A stretch of 64,000 bases of DNA from Streptomyces venezuelae (GTDB taxonomy: Bacteria; Actinomycetota; Actinomycetes; Streptomycetales; Streptomycetaceae). The stretch is taken from NCBI RefSeq assembly GCF_008642375.1, contig NZ_CP029194.1, positions 4,588,001 to 4,652,000 of the forward strand, in the 5' to 3' direction. Below are positions 42,838 to 51,115 of the stretch, one piece after another; the stretch's first letter is position 1, and each line of letters starts with the position of its first letter. The notes under the pieces were generated by a model. It was not told the DNA's origin and made no database searches. It saw only the letters and a program-made list of their open reading frames with translations. Position numbers and translations under genes: made by a program.

Positions 42838-44202
42838 ATGACCCCTCATGTCGCCGCACCCGATCCCCAGGCCGGCGCGGCCGTCAAGGCCGCCGACCGC
42901 GCGCACGTCTTCCACTCCTGGTCCGCCCAGGGTCTGATCGACCCGCTCGCCGTCGCCGGCGCCGAGGGTTCGTACTTCTGGGACTACGACGGAAACCGCT
43001 ACCTCGACTTCACCAGCGGTCTCGTCTACACGAACATCGGCTACCAGCACCCCAAGGTCGTCGCCGCGATCCAGGAGCAGGCCGGAAAGCTCGCGACCTT
43101 CGCGCCCGCCTTCGCCGTGGACGTCCGCTCCGAGGCCGCACGCCTCATCGCCGAGCGCACCCCGGGCGACCTGGACAAGATCTTCTTCACCAACGGCGGC
43201 GCCGAGGCCGTCGAGAACGCCGTCCGGATGGCCCGTCTGCACACGGGCCGCCACAAGGTGCTCTCCGCCTTCCGCTCGTACCACGGCGCCACCTCCACCG
43301 CGATCAACCTCACCGGCGACCCGCGCCGCTGGGCCTCCGACACCGGTTCCGCCGGCGTCGTGCGCTTCTGGGCGCCCTTCCTCTACCGCTCGCCGTTCTA
43401 CTCCGAGACCGAGCAGCAGGAGTGCGAGCGCGCCCTCGCGCACCTGGAGGACACGATCGCCTTCGAGGGTCCGGCGACGATCGCCGCGATCATCCTGGAG
43501 ACCGTGCCCGGCACCGCCGGCATCATGACCCCGCCGCCCGGCTACCTCGCCGGCGTCCGCGAGATCTGCGACAAGTACGGCATCGTCTTCGTCCTCGACG
43601 AGGTCATGGCCGGCTTCGGCCGCACGGGCAAGTGGTTCGCCGCCGAGCACTTCGACGTCGTGCCCGACCTGATGACCTTCGCGAAGGGCGTGAACTCCGG
43701 TTACGTGCCCCTCGGCGGCGTCGCCATCAACGCCGAGATCGCCGCGACCTTCGACAAGCGGCCCTACCCCGGCGGCCTGACGTACTCCGGTCACCCGCTG
43801 GCCTGCGCCGCCGCCGTCGCCACCATCCAGGTGATGGAGGACGAGAAGGTCGTCGAGCACGCCGCCCACCTCGGCGAGAACGTCCTCGGCCCCGGCCTGC
43901 GCGAGCTCGCCGAGCGCCACCCGTCCGTCGGCGAGGTCCGCGGCCTGGGCGTCTTCTGGGCGCTGGAGCTGGTGAAGAACCGCGAGACGCGCGAGCCGCT
44001 CGTCCCGTACAACGCCGCCGGCGAGGCCGCCGCGCCGATGGCCGCCCTGGGCGCCGCCGCGAAGAAGAACGGCCTGTGGCCCTTCATCAACATGAACCGC
44101 ACGCACGCCGTGCCCGCCTGCAACGCCTCCGAGGCCGAGGTCAAGGAGGGCCTGGCGGCCCTGGACGCCGCGCTGTCGGTGGCCGACGAGTACACCGCGT
44201 AA
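42838..44202 (+). CDS. class III aminotransferase (aspartate aminotransferase family)
   Basis: 454 aa. The ATG follows TACCCT by 7 bases, a leaderless promoter pattern. PLP-fold features: SYFWDYDGNRYLDFTSGLV, KIFFTNGGAEAVENAVRMAR, RSYHGATSTAINLTGD, VFVLDEVMAGFGRTGKWFA (Asp contacting PLP) and the Schiff-base lysine in LMTFAKGVNSGYVPLGGV. Class III enzymes use omega-amino acids such as beta-alanine, GABA or taurine as donors. A GntR regulator follows directly; together they look like a small catabolic unit for an omega-amino acid or pyrimidine breakdown product. Confidence 0.9.
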   Translation: MTPHVAAPDPQAGAAVKAADRAHVFHSWSAQGLIDPLAVAGAEGSYFWDYDGNRYLDFTSGLVYTNIGYQHPKVVAAIQEQAGKLATFAPAFAVDVRSEAARLIAERTPGDLDKIFFTNGGAEAVENAVRMARLHTGRHKVLSAFRSYHGATSTAINLTGDPRRWASDTGSAGVVRFWAPFLYRSPFYSETEQQECERALAHLEDTIAFEGPATIAAIILETVPGTAGIMTPPPGYLAGVREICDKYGIVFVLDEVMAGFGRTGKWFAAEHFDVVPDLMTFAKGVNSGYVPLGGVAINAEIAATFDKRPYPGGLTYSGHPLACAAAVATIQVMEDEKVVEHAAHLGENVLGPGLRELAERHPSVGEVRGLGVFWALELVKNRETREPLVPYNAAGEAAAPMAALGAAAKKNGLWPFINMNRTHAVPACNASEAEVKEGLAALDAALSVADEYTA

Positions 44203-44286
44203 TCGAATCGTCGCGTACAGGTGATTCGGGGAGGTTCCCTCCGTTTGGACTAGGGTGTCCGAAGCCGGACGGAGGGGGCCGACCAC

Positions 44287-44994
44287 ATGCCCGCGAGCGG
44301 AGCTGTCACCCGCAACACCTTGCGACAGCAGATCGCGGACGCGCTGCGTGACGAGGTGCTCGCCGGCCGTCTCCAGCCGGGCCAGGAGTTCACGGTCAAG
44401 CAGATCGCCGAGCAGTACGGGGTGTCCGCGACGCCCGTGCGCGAAGCCCTCGTCGACCTCTGCGCACAGGGGCTCCTCGACTCCGACCAGCACCGCGGCT
44501 TCCGCGTCCACCAGTACTCGGTCGACGACTACCGGCGGATGGTCGAGGCCCGGATGCTCGTCGTCGACGGCATCTTCCGCCGCGACGCCGCCATGGTGCC
44601 GCCCCGCTCCGCGACCACGGAACCCGACCTCGGGGTCGGGGTCGCGCTCGTCTCCGTACGCCGCAGGGGTGAGGCCGCGGCCCGCGCCGCCCGTGCCGGC
44701 GACCTGGACGTCCTCATCGGCTACGACATCCGCTACTGGCGCGAGCTGGCCCGCCTGGTCGCCGCCAACGACTACATCGCCGAGTTCCTGCACCGGCTCC
44801 GCGTCCAGGCCTGGGTCTTCTCCGTGCCCTACCTGCGCTCCGAGCGGGACATGAACGGCTGGCTGTGGAGCGGCCACGTCGACCTGGTGGACGCCATCAC
44901 GCGCGGCGACGCCGAGGGGGCCGTCGCGGTCGTACGGGACTACAACACGCACTCCCTTGACTGGGCTGACCGCCTGGAGAACCGCGCGCGCTGA
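44287..44994 (+). CDS. GntR-family transcriptional regulator (FadR-like)
   Basis: 235 aa. The winged helix is at ~8-75: LRQQIADALRDEVLAGRLQPGQEFTVKQIAEQYGVSATPVREALVDLCAQGLL in successive blocks. The C-terminal part (VDDYRRMVEARMLVVDGIFRRD; YWRELARLVAANDYIAEFLH; HVDLVDAITRGDAEGA) is a helical FCD-like effector domain. It probably controls the adjacent aminotransferase gene. The ligand is unknown. Confidence 0.88.
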   Translation: MPASGAVTRNTLRQQIADALRDEVLAGRLQPGQEFTVKQIAEQYGVSATPVREALVDLCAQGLLDSDQHRGFRVHQYSVDDYRRMVEARMLVVDGIFRRDAAMVPPRSATTEPDLGVGVALVSVRRRGEAAARAARAGDLDVLIGYDIRYWRELARLVAANDYIAEFLHRLRVQAWVFSVPYLRSERDMNGWLWSGHVDLVDAITRGDAEGAVAVVRDYNTHSLDWADRLENRAR

Positions 44995-45119
44995 GGGCAA
45001 CCACCGGGTGGCGGCCGGGTTGAGGCGGCTGATCCGGGGGCAGTTCCTGAGCGGGTGGGCGTCGTCGGCGCCGCCGACTACCCTGGCCGTCCCTGCAACC
45101 GACGGAGAGCGAGCCTCCC

Positions 45120-45770
45120 TTGGCCTGTGACCTGTGGCTGGTCCCCCTGGTCGACCTGCTGTGCCACAGCCCCGACAACCCCTTCGCCGAAGAGATAGCG
45201 GCCTACGACGCCGTGCTGAGCGCGTCCGGCCTGCCCACCGTGCCCGTCTACGCCTACATGCCGGGGCTCTCCGGTGACGTCGCCCCGATCGCGGGCTTCG
45301 ACTACGAGGCCCTGCACTTCCTGCGCCGCGCGTACCTGCTCCAGGTGTGCGGGCTGCCGGTCGAGCCGGTCGGCGAGCTCGGCGGGGACTACGAACAGCT
45401 CCTGGAGATGTTCGAGGCGACGGCCCAGCAGTCGCACCTCGTCTGGCACTACGACCACGCCGGCTCGTACGTGCCCGTCGACTTCCCGGCGCCGCTCTCC
45501 AGCGACGAGCTCCTGGAAGGCGGCGGCCCGCTCGGCTCCTCGTACGGGCTGCTGCGCGAGCTCGAGTTCGTGGCGCCCTCGATCGGCATCGACCCGATGA
45601 ACCCGCCGGCGCTTCCGGTGCCGCCGGAGCGGCCGACCTCCCTGGAGGAACCGGCCGGCCCGTTTCCGTACGACGACAGTCCCTTCGCGCGGGAGCGTCA
45701 TGTGTGGCTGGGGCTGCACGCGGCGGCGACCAGGAGCCTCGCCCAGGGATCGATGATCATCCTGAGCTGA
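45120..45770 (+). CDS. conserved-type hypothetical protein, 216 aa
   Basis: TTG start with GGAGAGCGAG upstream; no ATG/GTG fits the conserved-looking N-terminus (ACDLWLVPLVDLLCHSPDNPF). Single-domain cytosolic protein with FDYEALHFLRRAYLLQVCGLPV and GSSYGLLRELEFVAPSIGI. No membrane segment or known motif. Position in the core block suggests a conserved Streptomyces gene. The following 100 bases are Gly/Pro-codon-rich low-complexity sequence. Confidence 0.65.
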   Translation: MACDLWLVPLVDLLCHSPDNPFAEEIAAYDAVLSASGLPTVPVYAYMPGLSGDVAPIAGFDYEALHFLRRAYLLQVCGLPVEPVGELGGDYEQLLEMFEATAQQSHLVWHYDHAGSYVPVDFPAPLSSDELLEGGGPLGSSYGLLRELEFVAPSIGIDPMNPPALPVPPERPTSLEEPAGPFPYDDSPFARERHVWLGLHAAATRSLAQGSMIILS

Positions 45771-45875
45771 GGATCGCGAGGCCCCTCTGCGGGCCTGCCG
45801 GGGGTCCTCCAGGGGGCCCTGGCGGCCCCTGACCCCCTGGGCCCCCGAAGGCCTCCCCGAGGTCCCCCCGGAGGC

Positions 45876-46619
45876 TCAGCGGGCCTCCGGGGGCCGCTGG
45901 CGCGGCATGTTCGGCCGGGTGCCGGGCGGCAGCGGGAAGCGGCTCGACGGGTGGGAGAAGCTCTCCTGGCGCGGGGGCACCACGCCCACCGACTGCAGCA
46001 TCAGCGGCGCCGGGCCCGAGCGGAACTCGACCATCCAGTCCGCCGTCTCCGCCCGGACCAGCTCCGTCACGTCCTCCGAGAAGCGGCGCAGCACGCCGAG
46101 ACATCGCTCGGCCGCCTCGCTCGCCGTGCCCTCCGTGGGGCCCAGGACCTCGCGGACGCTCTCCGAGGCCCAGTCGAACTGCAGGGCCTGGAGACGGCGC
46201 TGCACGGCCTGTGCCGTCGCCACGTCCCTTATCCAGCCGGACGTCAGGCCGAAGTACCGGTCGCAGGCCAGGCAGGCCGCGCCGATCAGCAGCGACAGAT
46301 AGCCCCAGCCGGCCGCGCCCTCGGCCGCCCCGGTCAGGTCGAGCAGCGGCAGCGCGGCGCCCGCGATCACGCCGGCGGCGGTGCCGAGCCGCAGGATCCG
46401 GGCGCCGCGGCGCTTCCAGACGCGGTCGGAGAGATACCACTCCGCCGTGCGCAGGGCATTGGACTCGACCCAGCGGTAGAGCTCGTCGAGCCGCTCGGCG
46501 GGCTCGCCCCAGTCGCCCAGCGGGAAGGGCGTGCCGGTGAGATCGCGGTCCGGCCGCTCGGTGACTTCCCCGTTCTCCCCGGACTGACCCGGTGGCTGCA
46601 TGTCCGGCTGCTGGCTCAC
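45876..46619 (-). CDS. SLATT-domain membrane protein
   Basis: 247 aa. N-terminal acidic part, then a helix (ERLDELYRWVESNALRTAEWYL), two membrane segments at ~75-120 (LGTAAGVIAGAALPLLDL; GYLSLLIGAACLACDRYF), and a long amphipathic region (AQAVQRRLQALQFDWASESVREVL). This is the SLATT layout (SMODS- and SLOG-associated two-TM domain), which in other bacteria is predicted to form pores in nucleotide-activated defence systems. Here no cyclase neighbour is present and the gene sits in a conserved block, so a housekeeping role is possible. Confidence 0.75.
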   Translation of the reverse strand: MSQQPDMQPPGQSGENGEVTERPDRDLTGTPFPLGDWGEPAERLDELYRWVESNALRTAEWYLSDRVWKRRGARILRLGTAAGVIAGAALPLLDLTGAAEGAAGWGYLSLLIGAACLACDRYFGLTSGWIRDVATAQAVQRRLQALQFDWASESVREVLGPTEGTASEAAERCLGVLRRFSEDVTELVRAETADWMVEFRSGPAPLMLQSVGVVPPRQESFSHPSSRFPLPPGTRPNMPRQRPPEAR

Positions 46620-46871
46620 CGGGGGACTCCTCTGTTCAGCTCAGCGCGCGTGTCCTTCTGTGACGTGCGGTGCACGTGGTGCCTGCCCTTCCTACCGCCG
46701 AATGGTGGGCGATGGGCCCGGAATCCCGGGATTTCCGCCCGCAAGAGGGTGTTGATCAGGTAGAGAAGCCCGCAGTTTCTCACTCGAAAGAGTGATGGAG
46801 GCAGGCCGGGCGGCGAACACGTAGGCTCGGGCGTACCCGACATTCGGACGTAACGAACCTCAGGAGTGCCC

Positions 46872-47207
46872 GTGATTCCCGGTGGTGGCCAGCCCAATAT
46901 GCAGCAGCTTCTCCAGCAGGCCCAGAAGATGCAGCAGGACCTCGCGCGCGCGCAGGCGGAACTGGCCGCGACCGAGGTGGACGGGCAGGCGGGCGGTGGC
47001 CTGGTCAAGGCGACCGTCACCGGCTCCGGCGAGCTGCGCGCCCTGGTGATCGACCCCAAGGCGGTCGACCCGGAGGACACGGAGACGCTGGCCGACCTGA
47101 TCGTGGCCGCCGTGCACGCGGCGAACGAGAACGCGGCGCAGCTCCAGCAGGCGAAGCTGGGCCCGCTGGCACAGGGCATGGGCGGCATGCCGGGCCTGGG
47201 CTTCTGA
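46872..47207 (+). CDS. YbaB/EbfC-family nucleoid-associated protein
   Basis: 111 aa. The GTG at 46872 is preferred because CAGGAG lies 5 bases upstream and the protein then begins VIPGGGQPNMQQLLQQAQKM; the GTG at 46866 sits in the ribosome site. Coiled-coil N-terminus followed by the EbfC core (VKATVTGSGELRALVIDPKAV; LADLIVAAVHAANENAAQL). Forms a tweezer-like dimer that binds DNA. It precedes recR by 91 bases, the classic ybaB-recR pairing. Confidence 0.92.
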   Translation: MIPGGGQPNMQQLLQQAQKMQQDLARAQAELAATEVDGQAGGGLVKATVTGSGELRALVIDPKAVDPEDTETLADLIVAAVHAANENAAQLQQAKLGPLAQGMGGMPGLGF

Positions 47208-47298
47208 CCCGCGTCCCCACCCGTATCCCCGTACACCTTCAAAGGTGCACTTCCAGCCACTACCGTAAGAATCAAGCACCCCCGAGAAGGGCGTTCCG

Positions 47299-47898
47299 TT
47301 GTACGAAGGCGTGGTTCAGGACCTCATCGACGAACTGGGCAGGCTGCCCGGCGTCGGTCCCAAGAGCGCGCAGCGGATCGCCTTCCACATCCTCCAGGCG
47401 GAGCCCACGGATGTCCGGCGGCTGGCGCACGCGCTCCTGGAGGTCAAGGAGAAGGTCAGGTTCTGCGCGGTCTGCGGCAACGTGGCACAGCAGGAGCAGT
47501 GCAACATCTGCCGGGACCCGCGGCGCGACCTGACGGTCATCTGCGTGGTCGAGGAGCCGAAGGACGTCGTGGCGATCGAGCGGACGCGCGAGTTCCGGGG
47601 GCGGTACCACGTCCTCGGCGGCGCGATCAGCCCGATCGAGGGCGTCGGCCCGGACGACCTGCGCATCCGGGAGCTCCTCGCACGGCTCGCGGACGGCGCG
47701 GTCACCGAGCTGATCCTCGCCACCGACCCGAACCTGGAGGGCGAGGCCACCGCGACGTACCTGGCGCGGATGATCAAGCCCATGGGGCTGAAGGTGACCC
47801 GTCTCGCGAGCGGGCTCCCGGTCGGCGGCGACCTGGAGTACGCCGACGAGGTGACCCTCGGCCGTGCCTTCGAGGGGCGGCGACTGCTAGATGTATGA
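47299..47898 (+). CDS. recR: recombination protein RecR
   Basis: 199 aa with TTG start. Helix-hairpin-helix LGRLPGVGPKSAQRIAFHIL, the four-cysteine zinc site FCAVCGNVAQQEQCNICRD, and the Toprim domain VICVVEEPKDVVAIERT followed by ATDPNLEGEATATYLAR. It forms a clamp with RecO in gap repair, loading RecA. Conserved position after ybaB. Confidence 0.96.
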   Translation: MYEGVVQDLIDELGRLPGVGPKSAQRIAFHILQAEPTDVRRLAHALLEVKEKVRFCAVCGNVAQQEQCNICRDPRRDLTVICVVEEPKDVVAIERTREFRGRYHVLGGAISPIEGVGPDDLRIRELLARLADGAVTELILATDPNLEGEATATYLARMIKPMGLKVTRLASGLPVGGDLEYADEVTLGRAFEGRRLLDV

Positions 47899-47942
47899 CG
47901 AGGACCGAGCCCACGCAGGTGCGCCCCGAGGAAGGCTTCTCG

Positions 47943-48602
47943 ATGTCTGACGCCACGCTTCACTCCGTCACGCAGGACCCCGACGACTTCGCGGTCCAGA
48001 TCGCCGACTCGATCGAGAGCTTCATCGTCGCGACCACCGAGGTCGCGAAGGGCGACGAGCCCGACAGCGCGGTCCCGTTCATGCTCCTGGAGATCTCGCA
48101 GCTGCTGCTCGCCGGCGGGCGGCTCGGCGCGCACGAGGACATCGTCCCCGACGAGCGGTACGAGCCGGACACGGGTCCGGAGCCGGACGTGGACGACCTC
48201 CGCGAGCGGTTCGCGGCCATGCTGGACCCGGTCGACGTCTTCTCCGAGGTCTTCGACCCGTACGAGCCGCGCAAGGCCCCGGTGCCGGCGCGGATCTCCG
48301 ACAACATCGCCGACATCGTCACCGACCTCCGGCACGGCCTCGCCCACTACCGCGCGGGCCGCACCAGCGAGGCGCTGTGGTGGTGGCAGTTCTCCTACTT
48401 CTCCAACTGGGGCCCCACGGCCTCGGCGACCCTCCGCGCGCTCCAGTCCCTGGTCGCGCACGTCCGCCTCGACCAGCCCCTGGCCGAGCTGGACGGCCTC
48501 GACACGGACGAGGACCTGACGGAGGACGACCTCGCGGAGGAGGCGGGCCGCGTGATGCTGGAGGAGATCGCGGCGCCGCTGGGCCTGCGGGCCAAGAAGT
48601 AG
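47943..48602 (+). CDS. DUF5063-family protein
   Basis: 219 aa. The ATG at 47943 has GAGGAAGG upstream; the earlier ATG at 47895 overlaps recR but lacks a site. Acidic, helical protein: DDFAVQIADSIESFIVATTEV, FMLLEISQLLLAGGRLGAH and LRHGLAHYRAGRTSEALWWWQFSYFSNWG, the best conserved block of DUF5063. Cytosolic, function unknown, probably co-transcribed with recR. Confidence 0.85.
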   Translation: MSDATLHSVTQDPDDFAVQIADSIESFIVATTEVAKGDEPDSAVPFMLLEISQLLLAGGRLGAHEDIVPDERYEPDTGPEPDVDDLRERFAAMLDPVDVFSEVFDPYEPRKAPVPARISDNIADIVTDLRHGLAHYRAGRTSEALWWWQFSYFSNWGPTASATLRALQSLVAHVRLDQPLAELDGLDTDEDLTEDDLAEEAGRVMLEEIAAPLGLRAKK

Positions 48603-48638
48603 CGGACCGCTCCCGCTGCCCCCTGTCATCATGGGCCG

Positions 48639-50627
48639 ATGACTGGGGGAGTGGGCAGTGCCGAAGCGTCCGGCGACCGGTCCGTCGCGGCGGGCGGGAC
48701 GATCGGAAGCGTCAATACGGGCGACTTCGTCACCCAGGTGCAGAACGCGACGCTGCTGCCACCTGAGGCCCTCACGCTCTCCCCGGCCGGACTGGTCCAT
48801 CTCCCCGAGCGCACGCAGCTGTTCGTGGGCCGTGCCCGTGAACTGGCCCTGCTGGACGAGGGTGTGGGCGTCCAGGTCCTCTGCGGGCTCGGCGGCATCG
48901 GGAAGTCGACGCTGGCGGCGCGCTGGGCGGCGGACCGGGTGGCCGACCACACCGTCGTCTGGTGGATCACGGCCGAGACGCCCGCCGAACTCGACGCGGG
49001 CCTCGCCGACCTGGCACGGGCCATGCAGCCGGAGGTCGTGGGCGTCCTGCCCGAAGACGCCCTGCGCGAACGGGCGTTGCAGTGGCTGGCCACCCACGAC
49101 GACTGGCTCCTCGTCCTGGACAACGTCTCCGCCCCCGCCGATCTCCGCCCGTTGCTGGCGCGCGTGGGGAACGGCCGGATCGTCGTCACCTCACGGCGGG
49201 CGAGCGGCTGGCAGGACATCGCGCGGACGGTGGTCCTGGACGTCCTGGGGCCGGGGGAGGCGGCGGAGCTCTTCGCGGGGGTGTGCGCGTCCGGCGACGG
49301 ACTGGACCCGCTCTGCGAGGAGTTGGGCTATCTGCCTCTCGCGCTGAAGCAGGCCGCCGCCTACTGCGCGGAGGCCGGCATCACCCCGCGTACGTACCTG
49401 GGGCTGCTGGCGAAGTACCCGGGCGAGATGTTCGCGGCGACGGCGGAGGGCGGCGAGGCGGCCCGGACGCTGGCGCGGGTCTGGCAGGTGACGCTGGACC
49501 GGCTCTCGGACACCCCACGAGCCGTCATGGTGCTCCGGATCATCGCCTGGTGGGCGCCCGAAGGGATTCCGCGGTCGCTCCTGGAGCCCTTGGGGACACC
49601 ACCGCAGGTCACGGAGGCCGTGCGGCGCTTGGCCGCCCACAGCATGATCACGCTTCAGGGCGGGGAGCTGACCGTCCATCGGCTGGTGCAGGCAGTGGTC
49701 AGAGCGGATCCGTCGGAGATGACGGGGTTGGCACGCCAGGTCGCCACGCACTTGCTGCACATGGCCATCTCCCGCCCGGAGCTCGACCCGGACCAGCGCG
49801 TCGTGGTGAACGTGGAGGCACTGGCCGGATGCACGGATCCGGCGGATGACACGGGGACGGCGGCCGAGCTGTTCCAGATGGCCGGAGGATTTCTCGGCAT
49901 GAACACGGCTGTGCGACGGGCCCTGCCGCTCGGCGAGCGGGCGTTGCGCTCTTTCCGCAAGGTCCACGGACCGGATCACCTGTACACACTCAGTGCGGCG
50001 CAGACCCTCGCCCTGACCGTGTCCATCGTGGACGAGGGGCGCGCCGTCGACTTGCTGACGGACGGCCTCGGCGACTGGCTGCGGGTGTTCGGCCCTGACG
50101 ATCCACGGACGCTGGAGGCGGGTAAACACCTTGCCCGGGTGCTGCGGAGTAGTGAACCGGAGAGGGCGAATGAGCTGCTTCAGGAGAACGCCGCGCACTG
50201 CCACCGTGTCCTGGGGGCGACGCATCCGCAGACGATCGGGACCCGGTATGAGCTCTTCAGAGCCCGTTCCGGTACGAACGGCTCGGTGGCGGCGCTGGAG
50301 GAGCTCGTAGCCGATGCCGCGCGCGCGGTGCCGGAGGATCCCATCCTGTGCGACGAAATCAAGCGTGACCTGATCCTGGCACTCGTGCACGCCGGAGAGA
50401 GGGAGCGTGCATTCGTTCTCGCGGAGGAAGCCGCCGAGGACGTCCTGCGCCGCTACGGCGCCAGGGACCCGCGCACTCTCGCGTCGCGCCTGTTCACCGT
50501 CTCGTTTCTCGAACAGACCGGGCAGACAGAACGTGCCCGTGCCCTCGGGGCCGTGTTGTTGGAGGACTGCCTGAGCGTGCTCGGGGAGTCGGAACTGACG
50601 CAGGCGATCCGGAAGATGCAGGCATAA
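48639..50627 (+). CDS. NB-ARC/TPR NLR-like protein with N-terminal signalling motif, first copy
   Basis: 662 aa. Residues 10-29 carry the short motif A-S-G-D-R-S-V-A-A-G-G-x-I-G-x-V-x-T-G-D. The NB-ARC ATPase follows at ~60-290: LCGLGGIGKSTLAARWA (Walker A), WLLVLDNVSAP (Walker B), GRIVVTSRRA (sensor), GYLPLALKQAAAYC (GLPL-like), then winged-helix RRLAAHSMITLQGGELTVHRLVQ. From ~340 to the end come TPR-like helices with HPQT and DPRTL repeats. NLR-type STAND proteins oligomerise when the TPR half meets a trigger and pass the signal through the N-terminus. A close paralogue lies two genes downstream with the motif in the same place. Confidence 0.88.
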   Translation: MTGGVGSAEASGDRSVAAGGTIGSVNTGDFVTQVQNATLLPPEALTLSPAGLVHLPERTQLFVGRARELALLDEGVGVQVLCGLGGIGKSTLAARWAADRVADHTVVWWITAETPAELDAGLADLARAMQPEVVGVLPEDALRERALQWLATHDDWLLVLDNVSAPADLRPLLARVGNGRIVVTSRRASGWQDIARTVVLDVLGPGEAAELFAGVCASGDGLDPLCEELGYLPLALKQAAAYCAEAGITPRTYLGLLAKYPGEMFAATAEGGEAARTLARVWQVTLDRLSDTPRAVMVLRIIAWWAPEGIPRSLLEPLGTPPQVTEAVRRLAAHSMITLQGGELTVHRLVQAVVRADPSEMTGLARQVATHLLHMAISRPELDPDQRVVVNVEALAGCTDPADDTGTAAELFQMAGGFLGMNTAVRRALPLGERALRSFRKVHGPDHLYTLSAAQTLALTVSIVDEGRAVDLLTDGLGDWLRVFGPDDPRTLEAGKHLARVLRSSEPERANELLQENAAHCHRVLGATHPQTIGTRYELFRARSGTNGSVAALEELVADAARAVPEDPILCDEIKRDLILALVHAGERERAFVLAEEAAEDVLRRYGARDPRTLASRLFTVSFLEQTGQTERARALGAVLLEDCLSVLGESELTQAIRKMQA

Positions 50628-50665
50628 GCCCTCGCGACGCGTGTTCAGCGCTGCATCATGGACAC

Positions 50666-51115
50666 ATGGCAGCGCAGACGCAGGGACGGTCAAATGCATT
50701 GCTGTGGAGCGGTGCCGGCGTCGGTGTCGTCGGGATCGGCGCGCTGGTCGCCGTCGCGGTCGTCGACCTGGGGAAGGCCGATCAGCTCGCGAGCGTCGTC
50801 GGCGCCGTCCTGGCGGTCGTCGGCGTCGGGCTCACCCTCTGGGGCCAGTTCGGGAGAGGTGCGACACCCGTACCCGCTCCGGCTCCTCCCGTGCCCGCCC
50901 CGGTCGTGACCGCCTCGGGCACCGGATCCGTCGCCGCAGGCGGGAACATCGGGTCCGTGGCGATCGGCACCGGCACGAGCCCGGCACCCGCCCCCGCGGC
51001 ACCCGCACCCGCATCCGCCCCCGCGCGCCCCGCTCCCGGTTCCGTCACCGCCTCCGGTGACCGGTCCGTCGCGGCGGGTGGGGACATCGGGACGGTGTCC
51101 ACGGGCGACGCGTGA
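50666..51115 (+). CDS. two-helix membrane protein with two copies of the NLR motif
   Basis: 149 aa. Two membrane helices at ~10-60 (LLWSGAGVGVVGIGALVAVAV; VGAVLAVVGVGLTLWGQF), then a Pro/Ala linker with two motif copies, TASGTGSVAAGGNIGSV (~82-98) and TASGDRSVAAGGDIGTV at the very C-terminus followed by STGDA. Small membrane proteins with a cytosolic tail motif matching the N-terminus of an adjacent NLR are what is expected of an effector that becomes a pore when templated. The stop overlaps the next NLR start by four bases. Confidence 0.75.
   Translation: MAAQTQGRSNALLWSGAGVGVVGIGALVAVAVVDLGKADQLASVVGAVLAVVGVGLTLWGQFGRGATPVPAPAPPVPAPVVTASGTGSVAAGGNIGSVAIGTGTSPAPAPAAPAPASAPARPAPGSVTASGDRSVAAGGDIGTVSTGDA

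Noticed and set aside
42703..45000. 765-aa minus-strand open frame opposite the aminotransferase and GntR genes
   Set aside because: Val/Gly/Asp-rich antisense shadow.
45876..46619. SLATT gene as part of a CBASS-like defence system
   Set aside because: No nucleotide cyclase, SLOG or other partner gene is adjacent; the gene sits in a conserved housekeeping block.
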